From the NCBI GenBank assembly GCA_018716505.1, contig DVJW01000087.1, positions 1 through 39,909 of the forward strand: a stretch of DNA of 39,909 bases, in the 5' to 3' direction. Positions 1-9,133 of the stretch are shown one piece after another; position 1 is the stretch's first letter, and each line of letters opens with the position of its first letter. This stretch comes from Candidatus Faecaligallichristensenella faecipullorum (GTDB taxonomy: Bacteria > Bacillota > Clostridia > Christensenellales > Aristaeellaceae). The position numbers and the translations under genes are program-made. The notes under the pieces are model-generated. The model was not told the origin of the DNA and did not search any database. It saw only the letters and a list, made by a program, of their open reading frames with translations.

Positions 1-691
1 CTATGGCGGGGGCGGTTCGGCCTTTGCCGAACTGCTGTACAGTCTGGATCAATTGGACATTCCGCGCATCCGCTTTATGACCTCCCATCCCAAGGATCTT
101 TCGGACGAGCTCATTGGCTGTTACGCCGAACTGAAGCATTTGTGCGGCCAGCTGCATCTTCCGGTTCAGGCCGGTAACGATCAGGTGCTTGAGGCCATGA
201 ACCGCAAATATACCCGGGAGCGCTATCTGAATCTGGTGGACAAGCTGCGCGCGGTGCGGCCGGATATTGGGCTCACCACCGACATCATCGTGGGCTTCCC
301 CGGGGAAACCGAGGCCCAGTTCATGGATACGGTGTCCCTGATCGAGCGGGTGCGGTACGATTCGGCCTATACCTTTATCTATTCCCCGCGTCCGGGCACC
401 CGGGCGGCCCGGATGGATGACCCGGTTCCGGCGGAGGAAAAGAGCCGGCGCATTCAGTTTTTGATCGACCGGCAGCAGAGCATCACCGGCGAAATTCTTG
501 AAGATCAGCTGGGCAAGGTGGAGCAGGTTTTGGTGGAAGATCTTTCCAGCCGCAATGAGGGCCAGGTTTGCGGCAAGACCGGGCGCGGCCATATGGTCAA
601 TTTCCCGGGCGGAGCGGAGCTGATCGGGGGCATTTATCCGGTGCGGTTGATTTCTGCCGGGCGCAATACCCTGCGCGGCGAAATGGTTTGA
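1..691 (+). CDS. miaB: tRNA-2-methylthio-N6-dimethylallyladenosine synthase MiaB, 3' part
   Basis: This is the C-terminal part of a MiaB methylthiotransferase. The reading frame is already open at position 2 and the 5' end lies outside the window. The visible part has the late radical-SAM barrel (LCGQLHLPVQAGNDQVLEAMNRKYTR split across residues, with the family signature HLPVQAGNDQVL) and TTDIIVGFPGET. A C-terminal TRAM domain of about 60 residues follows (KVEQVLVEDLSSRNEGQV onward). The enzyme adds a methylthio group to i6A37 of tRNAs reading UNN codons, using SAM and two [4Fe-4S] clusters. The cluster-binding Cys residues lie upstream and cannot be checked. miaA, which makes its i6A substrate, sits five genes downstream. 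miaB-ylbF/ymcA-mutS-mutL is a conserved Bacillota order. The frame contains a TTG at 53, but this is internal to the domain and not a real start. Confidence 0.93.
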   Translation, partial: YGGGGSAFAELLYSLDQLDIPRIRFMTSHPKDLSDELIGCYAELKHLCGQLHLPVQAGNDQVLEAMNRKYTRERYLNLVDKLRAVRPDIGLTTDIIVGFPGETEAQFMDTVSLIERVRYDSAYTFIYSPRPGTRAARMDDPVPAEEKSRRIQFLIDRQQSITGEILEDQLGKVEQVLVEDLSSRNEGQVCGKTGRGHMVNFPGGAELIGGIYPVRLISAGRNTLRGEMV

Positions 692-724
692 TAAGAAAAT
701 TTCAATACAAAAGGAGAAAGCGTT

Positions 725-1147
725 ATGAACATGAATGTGATTTTTGAAAAGACCCGCGAACTGGGCGAGGCCATCAAGGCCAGCGAGGAATACACCCACA
801 TGAAGGAGATCGAGGCCCGGGCCCTGAAAAATGAGGACGCCGCGCTGACCATGGGCAAATATCTGGAGGCCAAGGGCGAGCTGGAGCAGATTTTGCAGAC
901 CGAGCATCCGGACGCCGCCAGAATGGCCGAGCTCTCCAACCAGATGGAGGAAATGCAACAGCGCCTTCAGATGATCGACGATATCATTCAGCTCAACCAG
1001 GCGCGGGAGGGCTTTACCAACTTAATCAATCAGGTCAACAGCGTGCTGCGCTTTATCGTGACCGGCGAGATGGATACCGAAGAGGCGGAGGGTGGATGCA
1101 GCGGTTCCTGCGCCAGCTGCGGCGGCGGATGCAACGTTCAGCACTAA
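725..1147 (+). CDS. YlbF/YmcA-family protein with Cys-rich C-terminal tail
   Basis: The 140-residue protein is mostly predicted helix, matching the YlbF/YmcA (Com_YlbF, DUF964) family. In Bacillus subtilis these proteins form the Y-complex with YaaT, which carries Fe-S clusters and directs RNase Y. The position between miaB and mutS is the usual place for ymcA in Bacillota and supports the call. The body (residues about 1-120) has the family's long amphipathic helices with a conserved-looking FTNLINQVNSVLRFIVTGE segment. The last 17 residues hold GGCSGSCASCGGGC, four Cys residues that could bind a metal or Fe-S cluster. The start ATG follows AAGGAG with 8 nt spacing. I cannot tell YlbF from YmcA by eye, so no symbol is given. 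Confidence 0.85.
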   Translation: MNMNVIFEKTRELGEAIKASEEYTHMKEIEARALKNEDAALTMGKYLEAKGELEQILQTEHPDAARMAELSNQMEEMQQRLQMIDDIIQLNQAREGFTNLINQVNSVLRFIVTGEMDTEEAEGGCSGSCASCGGGCNVQH

Positions 1148-1204
1148 AACCCAAGGCATAGGCGGGCCCTGGGAGCGGGGCGCGTATCTTACGGAGGAAA
1201 ATTC

Positions 1205-3805
1205 ATGGCCATAACCCCCATGATGCAGCAATACCTGGCCATCAAGGAGCAGTATAAGGACGCCATACTGTTTTACAGGCTGGGCGATTTTTACGAGATG
1301 TTTTTCGACGACGCCGAGCTGGTCTCCCGGGAATTGGAGCTCACGCTGACCGGAAAGGACTGCGGGCTCAGCGAACGGGCGCCCATGTGCGGCGTGCCCT
1401 TTCATTCGGCCGATGTGTATGTGGCCCGGCTGATTGAAAAGGGCTATAAGGTGGCCATCTGCGAACAGATGGAGGATCCAGCCCTGGCCAAGGGCCTGGT
1501 GGAGCGCGCGGTCATCCGGGTGGTTACCCCGGGCACGGTCATTGAGAGCAATATGCTGGACGAGCACAAGTCCAGCTATATTCTTTCCCTGTACCTGGTC
1601 AAGGACAAAGCGGGCATCGCCTTTTCGGATGTGTCCACCGGTGAATTTTACGCCTATCAGTTTTCCGGCGCGCGAGGACGTCTGAGCGACGAGTTGAGCC
1701 GCATCGCGCCCCGGGAGATCCTCTGCAACGACCCGGCGCTGGCCATGACCTTGGCGCCCGCCATACCGGTGAAGGTGACGGCGTATGACGGGGAGGCCTT
1801 TGATTTTTCCCGGGCAGGGGATCAATTGCTTCAGCATTTTCAGGTCAAGGGCCTGGAAGAGCTGGGGCTGGGCAAGCAAAAGATGGCGGTTTCGGCTGCG
1901 GGCGCGCTGATGAGCTATCTGAACGAAACCCAGAAAAACGCCCTGATCCACATCCTGTCGGTCAGGCTGTATCAGGCTGAGCGCTATTTGACGCTGGACC
2001 GGGTGGCCGCGGCCAATCTGGAGCTCACCGAATCCCTGAGGGGCCGCAGCCGGCGCGGTTCGCTTTTGTGGACCTTGGACAACACCGTAACCAGCATGGG
2101 CAGCCGCATGCTCAGGCGTTGGATCGAACAGCCGCTGCAAATTCGCTCGGAAATCGAATCCCGCCTGGACGCGGTGGAGGCGCTCAAGGAAGACCTGATG
2201 ACCCTTCAGGAAATTCGGGAAGCGCTGGATCCGGTGTATGACATCGAGCGTTTGCTCAGCAAGATCGCCTACGACACCATCAACGCCCGGGATTGTCTGG
2301 CCCTGTTGCGCTCGCTCAAGGCGGTGCCCGCCCTGGTCAATCTGGTGATGGGGAAAAAAGAAGTCGGGCTGTTGGGCGAGATCCTGCGCCAGATGGATCC
2401 CCTCCGGGATGTGGAAACGCTGTTGGAAAGCGCCATTTCCCCGGACGCGCCCATTTCGGTGCGCGAGGGCGGGCTGATCCGGGAGGGATACAACGCCGAG
2501 TTGGACAAACTGCGCAGCGCGGCCACGGACGGCAAGACCTGGATCGCCGAATTGGAGCAAAAGGAGCGGGAGGCCACCGGCATTAAGAACCTGAAGGTGG
2601 GCTTTAACCGGGTATTCGGCTTTTATATCGAGGTCACCAAGTCCTTTTACGACCTGGTGCCCTATCGCTACACCCGGAAGCAGACCTTGGCCAACTGCGA
2701 ACGCTATATCACCGAGGAACTAAAGGAAATCGAAAAGACCGTGCTGGGCGCCGAGGAGAACGCCACCCGGTTGGAGTATGAGCTGTTCCTGGAAATTCGG
2801 GAGCAGCTCAAGGCTGCGCTCAGCCGGCTTCAGCGCACTTCTCAGGGCATCAAGACTTTGGACGCCCTGCAATCCCTGGCCCAGGTGGCCTCGGAGAACA
2901 ACTATGTAAGGCCCTCTCTCAATGAGGACGGGGTGTACGATATCCAGGGTGGACGGCATCCGGTGGTGGAAAAATCCCTGGGCAGCGGGGAATTTGTGCC
3001 CAATGACACCCTGCTCAATCAGGAAGGCCGCCTGATGATCATCACCGGCCCCAACATGGCGGGCAAGAGCACCTACATGCGCCAGGTGGCGCTGATTGTG
3101 CTCATGGCCCATATGGGCAGCTTTGTGCCCGCGGATTCGGCCAATATCTCCATTACCGACCGCATCTTCACCCGAATCGGAGCCTCGGACGACTTGTACT
3201 CCGGCCAGTCCACCTTTATGGTGGAGATGAGCGAGATGGCCACGATTCTCAAGTACGCCACCCCCAAGAGCCTGTTGATTCTGGATGAGGTGGGGCGGGG
3301 TACCAGCACCTTTGACGGGCTGTCCATCGCCTGGGCCGCGGTGGAGCATATCGCGGATTTGAAAAAGTGCGGAGCGCGCACCCTGTTCGCCACTCATTAT
3401 CACGAGCTTTCCGAGCTGGAAGGGCGGTTGGATGGGGTGGTAAACTACCGGATAACGGCCATGGAAAGGGGAAACGAGATTATCTTCCTGCGCAAGATCG
3501 TCAAGGGCGGCGAAGATCGCTCCTATGGCATCGCGGTGGCCGGGCTGGCCGGGCTGCCGGGTTCGCTACTGGCCCGGGCGCGCCAGATTATGGCCAGGTT
3601 GGAAGTGGCCGACGAGGGTAAAAACTCCATCGGTCAAAACATTCTGGACAGCAAAAAGAACGCGGGGGACCGCCAAGTGGCGCTTACCGATTTCGAGCCC
3701 ATGGAGCTGGTGGAGGAGATTCGCGCCATGGACGTGCTCAGCATGTCGCCCATCGACGCGCTGAACGCCCTGTTTCATTTGAGCGAAAAGGCCAGAAAAA
3801 TCTAA
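1205..3805 (+). CDS. mutS: DNA mismatch repair protein MutS
   Basis: The protein has 866 residues, normal for MutS1. The N-terminal mismatch-binding domain shows GDFYEMFFDDA with the Phe-X-Glu wedge (FYE). Connector, core and clamp domains follow, then the ATPase. Walker A is GPNMAGKSTYMRQ near residues 615-627, Walker B is LLILDEVGRGTSTFDG near 690-705, and the signature FATHYHEL lies near 728-735. The C-terminal dimer motif is plausible (SPIDALNALFHL). MutS recognises mispairs and small loops and recruits MutL. The start ATG follows ACGGAGGAAAATTC. mutL begins 33 nt downstream with its own AAGGAGG, so the two are surely cotranscribed. No odd residues were seen. Confidence 0.98.
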   Translation: MAITPMMQQYLAIKEQYKDAILFYRLGDFYEMFFDDAELVSRELELTLTGKDCGLSERAPMCGVPFHSADVYVARLIEKGYKVAICEQMEDPALAKGLVERAVIRVVTPGTVIESNMLDEHKSSYILSLYLVKDKAGIAFSDVSTGEFYAYQFSGARGRLSDELSRIAPREILCNDPALAMTLAPAIPVKVTAYDGEAFDFSRAGDQLLQHFQVKGLEELGLGKQKMAVSAAGALMSYLNETQKNALIHILSVRLYQAERYLTLDRVAAANLELTESLRGRSRRGSLLWTLDNTVTSMGSRMLRRWIEQPLQIRSEIESRLDAVEALKEDLMTLQEIREALDPVYDIERLLSKIAYDTINARDCLALLRSLKAVPALVNLVMGKKEVGLLGEILRQMDPLRDVETLLESAISPDAPISVREGGLIREGYNAELDKLRSAATDGKTWIAELEQKEREATGIKNLKVGFNRVFGFYIEVTKSFYDLVPYRYTRKQTLANCERYITEELKEIEKTVLGAEENATRLEYELFLEIREQLKAALSRLQRTSQGIKTLDALQSLAQVASENNYVRPSLNEDGVYDIQGGRHPVVEKSLGSGEFVPNDTLLNQEGRLMIITGPNMAGKSTYMRQVALIVLMAHMGSFVPADSANISITDRIFTRIGASDDLYSGQSTFMVEMSEMATILKYATPKSLLILDEVGRGTSTFDGLSIAWAAVEHIADLKKCGARTLFATHYHELSELEGRLDGVVNYRITAMERGNEIIFLRKIVKGGEDRSYGIAVAGLAGLPGSLLARARQIMARLEVADEGKNSIGQNILDSKKNAGDRQVALTDFEPMELVEEIRAMDVLSMSPIDALNALFHLSEKARKI

Positions 3806-3838
3806 AGCCGGCAACAGATATAAAAAGGAGGAAAGCCC

Positions 3839-5776
3839 ATGCCCATTCGGGTTCTGGACGCCGCGACGGTGGGACGCATCGCCGCGGGCGAGGTGGTGGA
3901 GCGCCCTTCATCGGTGGCCAAGGAGCTCATTGAAAACGCGCTGGACGCGGGCGCCACCTCCATTACCGTGGAGGTCAAGGACGGAGGGATCGGCTACCTC
4001 AGGGTAACGGACAACGGATGCGGAATCCCCGCGGATCAGGTAAAATTGGCCTTTCAAAATCATGCCACCTCAAAGATTCAGAGTGAGGAGGACTTAAACG
4101 ATATCCGCACTTTGGGCTTCCGGGGCGAGGCATTGCCCTCCATTGCCTCGGTGGCCAAGGTCACCCTGACCACCCGGGCCCGAAACGCGGAAAGCGGGGT
4201 CCGGCTCATTGTGGAGGGCGGCGAATTCAAGGATATAAAGGAACACGGCTGCCCGGAGGGCACCACCTTTATCGTGCGCGATCTCTTTTACAATACCCCG
4301 GTGCGGCGCGGTTTCCTGAAAAAACCGGCCGCCGAGTTCGGCGCGGTTTCGGATATGGTGTCGCGCATGATCCTGGGCAACCCCGGGGTTTCCATCCGCC
4401 TGATCAACAACGAGCGCACGGTGTATCACAGCTTTGGGGACGGCAATCTGCGCCACGCCGCGCTGGCCGTGTATGGCCGGGAGACTGCCAAGAAACTCAT
4501 CGAACTGGACGCGTCCTCCGGGGGGCTCAGGATTTCCGGGCTCATCGGGGTGGGCGAATGCGGCCGCTCCAATCGGGGACAGCAGTCGTTCTTTGTCAAC
4601 GGCCGGGTGGTGCGGTGCGCGCTGTTGACCCAGGCGTTGGAACAGGTATGCAAATCCCGGGTGACCATCGGGCAATTTCCCATGTGCGCGCTGCATGTAA
4701 CCTTGCCGCCCCATTCGGTGGACGTCAACGTGCATCCCAACAAGCTGGAAGTGCGCTTCCGCGACGAGATGAGCATGCGCCAGGGCGCCGAGGCGCTGAT
4801 ACAAAAGGCCTTTGAGGGCGAGCGGCTGTTGGACGTGGCGCGGGCCATGCAGGATGACACGGAGCCCATGGAAAAGGCCAGCGTGCAGCTGGCCGTGGCC
4901 CCCGAGGTGACCGAGATTTCCCGGGAAAACCCGGAAAAACCCGCGCCCGTGGTGTTGCCGGTGGAAAGCGTGCGCATGGATCCGCCGCCCGCGCCGGATT
5001 TTCCCCTCAGGGAAAGGCGCGCGCCCCAGGCCGGGCGTACAGACGCCGTTCAGCTGGCCTACGGCCGGGTTATGGAATCCGCCCGGGGCGGGCAGTCGCT
5101 CCGGGAGCCCGGAGCCCGCACGGTGCCCATGCGTGTGGCTGAGCCTGAGGCAGACAGCCGTCCCCTGGAATCGGTGGAGCCGGTGGAACCCCCAAAGGCG
5201 CCTGCGCCCAATCTGCGCATCATCGGCGTGGCGTTTCAAACCTATATTATTGTGGAATGCGGGGACAGGCTGTTTATGATCGACCAGCACGCGGCCCACG
5301 AGCGCATTCTCTATGAAAAATACCGCAAACAGCTGGAAAGCGGCACGGCCAGCCAACAGCTGCTGGCCCCCATGATCGTGGCCATGTCCCCCAGGGAGCG
5401 GGCGCTTTTGATGGACAACCGGGCGCTTTTAATGGAGGTGGGCTACGACGTGGAGCCCTTCGGCGAGCGGGATATCCAGGTGCGCAGCGTGCCCCATGTG
5501 CTGGGTCAAGCCGAGCTCAAGCCCCTGTTCGCAGGCCTGGTGGACCGGCTGGACCAGCTGAAGAGCGCCACCTTGGACCGGCGGCGGGATGAGGTCATCC
5601 AGGCCTCGTGCAAACACGCGGTCAAGGGCGGGGATGTGCTCAGCGATTTGGAAATTTCCGGATTGGTTGAGCAGATGCTTTCCACCGGTTCGCCGCCCAC
5701 CTGTCCCCATGGCCGCCCGGTGATGTGGGTCTTGAGACGGTATGATTTGGAAAAGCAATTTAAACGGATTCAGTAG
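3839..5776 (+). CDS. mutL: DNA mismatch repair endonuclease MutL
   Basis: The protein has 645 residues. The N-terminal GHKL ATPase shows ELIENALDAGATSI, DNGCGI and TLGFRGEALPSIASV. A Pro/Glu-rich linker (about residues 340-455) joins it to a C-terminal dimerisation and nuclease domain. That domain has the endonuclease metal site DQHAAHERILYE starting at residue 482, which fits DQHA(X)2E(X)4E, plus ASCKHAVKGGD and CPHGRP near the end. MutL of this type nicks the daughter strand itself, as expected in bacteria without MutH. The gene lies between mutS and miaA, with an AAGGAGG ribosome site 9 nt before the ATG. Confidence 0.98.
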   Translation: MPIRVLDAATVGRIAAGEVVERPSSVAKELIENALDAGATSITVEVKDGGIGYLRVTDNGCGIPADQVKLAFQNHATSKIQSEEDLNDIRTLGFRGEALPSIASVAKVTLTTRARNAESGVRLIVEGGEFKDIKEHGCPEGTTFIVRDLFYNTPVRRGFLKKPAAEFGAVSDMVSRMILGNPGVSIRLINNERTVYHSFGDGNLRHAALAVYGRETAKKLIELDASSGGLRISGLIGVGECGRSNRGQQSFFVNGRVVRCALLTQALEQVCKSRVTIGQFPMCALHVTLPPHSVDVNVHPNKLEVRFRDEMSMRQGAEALIQKAFEGERLLDVARAMQDDTEPMEKASVQLAVAPEVTEISRENPEKPAPVVLPVESVRMDPPPAPDFPLRERRAPQAGRTDAVQLAYGRVMESARGGQSLREPGARTVPMRVAEPEADSRPLESVEPVEPPKAPAPNLRIIGVAFQTYIIVECGDRLFMIDQHAAHERILYEKYRKQLESGTASQQLLAPMIVAMSPRERALLMDNRALLMEVGYDVEPFGERDIQVRSVPHVLGQAELKPLFAGLVDRLDQLKSATLDRRRDEVIQASCKHAVKGGDVLSDLEISGLVEQMLSTGSPPTCPHGRPVMWVLRRYDLEKQFKRIQ

Positions 5777-5794
5777 GAAAGAGGGGAGCGGCCC

Positions 5795-6745
5795 ATGGAT
5801 AGACCGCCTTTGATCGTTATCGGCGGGCCCACCGCCTCGGGAAAGAGCGCCTGCGCGGTGGAACTCTGCCGCATAATTCAGGGGGAAGTGGTGTCCGCCG
5901 ACTCCATGCAGCTCTATCAGGGCATGGATATCGGCACCGCCAAGCCGGATCCGGCCGAAATGGGCGGCATTCCCCATCATCTGCTGTCCATAGCCCCGCC
6001 CACCCAGCGCTTTTCCGCCGCGGCCTTTGCCCAGTTGGCCCACAAAGCCATGGGAGAGATTCGCGCGCGCGGCAAAATGCCGGTGCTGTGCGGGGGAACC
6101 GGGCTGTACATCAACGCGGTCACCCGGCCCATGGGCTTTGCGCAAAACCAGGGGGACGAGGCGCTGCGAAGTCAATTGGAAGCCCGGGCGGCGGATGAGG
6201 AAGGACGGCGGGCGCTGCATGAGGAGCTCAGAGCCATCGATCCCAAAACCGCCGGGCGCCTACATCCCAACGATATAAGAAGGGTGATTCGGGCGCTGGA
6301 GGTTTATCAGCTGACCGGCAAGACCATGAGCGAATTGGCCGAGGAGGATCAGCGGCGTCCCGACCTGTACAAAGCCGCGTTTTTTGCCCTGGATTTTCCC
6401 AGGGAGGTTCTGTATGAGCGCATCGACCGCCGGGTGGACGAGATGGTGCGGCGCGGCTTGGAGGACGAGGTGCGCACCCTCTTAAAGGGTGGGCTTTCGG
6501 AAAATTGCACGGCCATGCAGGCGCTGGGCTATAAGGAAATGGTCTGGGCCATCCGGGGGGAGATCAGCATGGAGCGCGCGGTGGAGCTCATCAAGCAGGG
6601 CTCGCGAAATTATGCCAAGCGCCAGCTCACCTGGTTTCGCAGGGACGCGCGGGTCCAGTGGATCGGGGCAAATGGACGTTCCGCCCGGGATGTGGCCGAA
6701 GAAATGGCCCGGCGCGCCCGGCAGGCCGGGGTGCTGGAAGATTAA
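5795..6745 (+). CDS. miaA: tRNA dimethylallyltransferase MiaA
   Basis: The protein has 316 residues, the usual MiaA length. It transfers dimethylallyl from DMAPP to A37 of tRNAs, the step before MiaB. The P-loop GPTASGKS is at residues 11-18, followed by DSMQLYQGMDIGTAKP, VLCGGTGLYINAV and the C-terminal QLTWFRRD. The start ATG follows GAGGGGAG, 18 nt after mutL stops. In many Bacillota hfq follows miaA, but here the next gene is the methionine gamma-lyase-like protein with a 57-nt gap that has no room for hfq. Confidence 0.97.
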   Translation: MDRPPLIVIGGPTASGKSACAVELCRIIQGEVVSADSMQLYQGMDIGTAKPDPAEMGGIPHHLLSIAPPTQRFSAAAFAQLAHKAMGEIRARGKMPVLCGGTGLYINAVTRPMGFAQNQGDEALRSQLEARAADEEGRRALHEELRAIDPKTAGRLHPNDIRRVIRALEVYQLTGKTMSELAEEDQRRPDLYKAAFFALDFPREVLYERIDRRVDEMVRRGLEDEVRTLLKGGLSENCTAMQALGYKEMVWAIRGEISMERAVELIKQGSRNYAKRQLTWFRRDARVQWIGANGRSARDVAEEMARRARQAGVLED

Positions 6746-6802
6746 GACCGGCCGGGCCAAACGAGTATAAGACGATTTCAATCTAAGGAGATGGAATGAA
6801 CC

Positions 6803-8080
6803 ATGGGTATTCCCATGAGAAATATTTCCCAGGAAGTGACCTGCTTGGTGGATCAGGCCGAGGCGGATTGTCAGGCGGTATTTCAGAAGATAGACCGGAT
6901 GGAACGCATCAATACCCGAAAGGTGCTTTCCGCCTTTCAAAAATACCGGGTTTCCGCCCGGCATTTCGCCGGAACCACCGGCTATGGCTATGATGACATT
7001 GGCCGGGACACTTTGTCCAACATTTTTGCCGAAGTGCTGGGCTGCGAGGCCGCTTTGGTGCGGCCCCAGATTGTGTCTGGCACCCATGCGCTGGCCCTGT
7101 GCCTGTATGGGGTGCTCAGGCCCGGAGACAATATGCTTTCGGCCGCCGGAAAGCCCTATGATACCTTGGAAGAGGTGATCGGTCTGGCCGGCACGCCGGG
7201 CGCGGGCTCTCTGAAGGACTACGGAATCGGCTACCGCCAGGTGGAGCTCACCCCGCAGGGAGAAATGGATATCGAGGCCATCCTTGCGGCCATGGACGAG
7301 CACACCCGGTTGGTGCTGATTCAGCGTTCCCGGGGCTATGACTGGCGGCCTTCGCTGTCCATTCATCAGATCGAGCAGGCGGCCGGGGCCATTCATGCGG
7401 CCTATCCCGACGCCTGCGTGATGGTGGATAACTGCTACGGGGAATTTACCGACGAAAAGGAGCCCACCCAGTTGGGCGCGGACCTGATGGCCGGATCGCT
7501 GATTAAAAATCTGGGCGGCGGACTTGCGCCCACCGGCGGCTATATCGCGGGCCGGGCGGATTTAATCGAGAAAATCAGCTACCGGCTTACCTCGCCCGGC
7601 ATTGGCGCCGAGGTGGGCAGCAACGCGGCCGGCTATCAGCCCTATTATCAGGGTCTGTTCATGGCCCCTCATGTGGTGGCCCAGGCCATCAAGACCGCGG
7701 TTCTGGCCTCGCGGGTGTTTGAAAAGCTGGGATTCCCGGTGAATCCCGCCTATGACGAGCCGAGAAACGACATCATTCAGGCCATACGCTTTGAGGATGC
7801 GGATAAACTCATCGCCTGCATTCAGGCCATCCAAATGGCCTCTCCGGTGGACAGCGAAGCCCTGCCCGAGCCCTGGGCCATGCCGGGCTATCAGGATCAG
7901 GTGATCATGGCCGCGGGCACCTTTGTGGCCGGCGCTTCCATCGAGCTCAGCGCGGACGCGCCCATCCGGCCGCCCTATGTGGCCTATTTGCAGGGGGGCC
8001 TGACCTATGCCCACGGCCGCACCGGGGTGGAATGTGCGGTGGAGCATCTGTTGGAAAAGGGATTAATCGGCGGCTTCTAA
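6803..8080 (+). CDS. methionine gamma-lyase-family PLP protein (YnbB/aluminium-resistance type)
   Basis: The protein has 425 residues and matches the fold-type I PLP family called methionine gamma-lyase family or aluminium resistance protein (B. subtilis YnbB). Diagnostic stretches are FAGTTGYGYDDIGRDTL, SGTHALALCLYGVLRPGD, LIQRSRGYDWRPSLS, and GSLIKNLGGGLAPTGGYIAG, where K235 is the likely PLP-binding lysine. The true substrate is not known for most members. It follows miaA, as ynbB lies near miaA in other Bacillota. The ATG at 6803 was chosen because AAGGAG at 6785-6790 precedes it by 12 nt; the ATG at 6815 is also possible. Confidence 0.9.
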   Translation: MGIPMRNISQEVTCLVDQAEADCQAVFQKIDRMERINTRKVLSAFQKYRVSARHFAGTTGYGYDDIGRDTLSNIFAEVLGCEAALVRPQIVSGTHALALCLYGVLRPGDNMLSAAGKPYDTLEEVIGLAGTPGAGSLKDYGIGYRQVELTPQGEMDIEAILAAMDEHTRLVLIQRSRGYDWRPSLSIHQIEQAAGAIHAAYPDACVMVDNCYGEFTDEKEPTQLGADLMAGSLIKNLGGGLAPTGGYIAGRADLIEKISYRLTSPGIGAEVGSNAAGYQPYYQGLFMAPHVVAQAIKTAVLASRVFEKLGFPVNPAYDEPRNDIIQAIRFEDADKLIACIQAIQMASPVDSEALPEPWAMPGYQDQVIMAAGTFVAGASIELSADAPIRPPYVAYLQGGLTYAHGRTGVECAVEHLLEKGLIGGF

Positions 8081-8123
8081 CTTGTCAACCGGCGGGCCGC
8101 CTATAAAAAAGGGGGAGTTTGGA

Positions 8124-9020
8124 ATGAAACGGTTTCGACTGAGGGCTGGGCGCGGGATATGCTGGGTGCTTGTGGTGCTGCTGGTTTTCTGTTCAATTCC
8201 CGCCCAGGCGGCCAAGTCGCCCTATATCGGGGTGATTCACATTGAGGGGACCATTGAGGACAGCACCTCCAACTATGAGTACGATCATTCAGGTACCCTG
8301 GAAGCCATTGAGAAGCTGGTGGATGACGAGGACAACAAGGCGCTCTTGCTGTATTTAAACAGCCCGGGCGGCGCGATTTACGAGAGCGACGAGCTTTACA
8401 ACGCGGTTTTGAGCTACAAACAGCGCACCGACCGGCCGGTGGTGGCCTATTTGGCCCAGACCGCCACCTCGGGCGCCTACTATGTGGCCTGTGCGGCGGA
8501 TCAGATCTATGCCCACCGGATGAGCATCACCGGCTCCATCGGCATCATCATGGAGATTGAGGATTATTCTGAGCTCATGGGGAAGTTGGGCATCAAGAGC
8601 CATTTGGTGGTCAGCGGGCCCAATAAGGCGGTGGGCGGCACTCAGCCGGTGACCGGCGAACAGTTGGCCCTGTATCAGCAGATCACTGATGAAAGCTATG
8701 AAATCTTCCTGGATGTGGTGTCCCAGGGCCGGAATAAGCCGGTGGAGGAGATTCGTCCCCTGGCCGACGGCCGGATCCTGAGCGCCAAGCAGGCGCTGAA
8801 CGCGGGTTTAATCGACAAAATTGCGGATTATCAGGCCACCCAAGACGCCATGTTGGCCATGGACGGGCTGTATATGTGCGAGTTTACCGACTGCACCCCG
8901 GGCAGCGACAGCTATTATGGCGGCGGGCTGCTGGATCAGCTCAAATGGCTGTTGGGTGTATGCAGCGAGGCCGTTGAGGCGGGCGCTTCGGGACATAACG
9001 TTCGAATTGCTTTTGAGTAA
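8124..9020 (+). CDS. sppA: S49-family signal peptide peptidase, SppA type
   Basis: The protein has 298 residues from the ATG at 8124, which follows GGGGGAG. A Lys/Arg-rich N-terminus and a hydrophobic stretch (about residues 11-29, ending IPAQAA) form a signal peptide or anchor. The ClpP-like fold shows LYLNSPGGAIYES, and the catalytic Ser is probably S116 in TATSGAYYVACAADQIYA. The general base is probably K168 in VSGPNKAVGG. SppA enzymes cut leftover signal peptides in or at the membrane. This is the short single-domain form seen in Gram-positive bacteria. The in-frame codons upstream of 8124 lack a ribosome site and disrupt the signal peptide. Confidence 0.9.
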   Translation: MKRFRLRAGRGICWVLVVLLVFCSIPAQAAKSPYIGVIHIEGTIEDSTSNYEYDHSGTLEAIEKLVDDEDNKALLLYLNSPGGAIYESDELYNAVLSYKQRTDRPVVAYLAQTATSGAYYVACAADQIYAHRMSITGSIGIIMEIEDYSELMGKLGIKSHLVVSGPNKAVGGTQPVTGEQLALYQQITDESYEIFLDVVSQGRNKPVEEIRPLADGRILSAKQALNAGLIDKIADYQATQDAMLAMDGLYMCEFTDCTPGSDSYYGGGLLDQLKWLLGVCSEAVEAGASGHNVRIAFE

Positions 9021-9032
9021 TAAGGCCAAAGT

Positions 9033-9066
9033 GCCGGGGCCGTGTTCGCGCGGCGCCGGCCGTTTC
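9033..9066 (+). terminator. possible weak hairpin terminator after sppA
   Basis: Arms GCCGGGGCCG (9033-9042) and CGGCGCCGGC (9051-9060) pair with one mismatch around a short loop and are followed by CGTTTC. The U tract is poor, so this may only be a partial terminator or a chance GC-rich hairpin. Confidence 0.35.
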
Positions 9067-9133
9067 TGCAATTGGGTCAATCCACCAAGATATCATAGTA
9101 ACGGGCGCATTGAGCGCGGAGGCGAGGCAATAT

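Noticed and set aside
1022-2560. 512-codon open frame opposite ylbF and mutS
   Set aside because: Antisense shadow of conserved genes with unnatural residue content.
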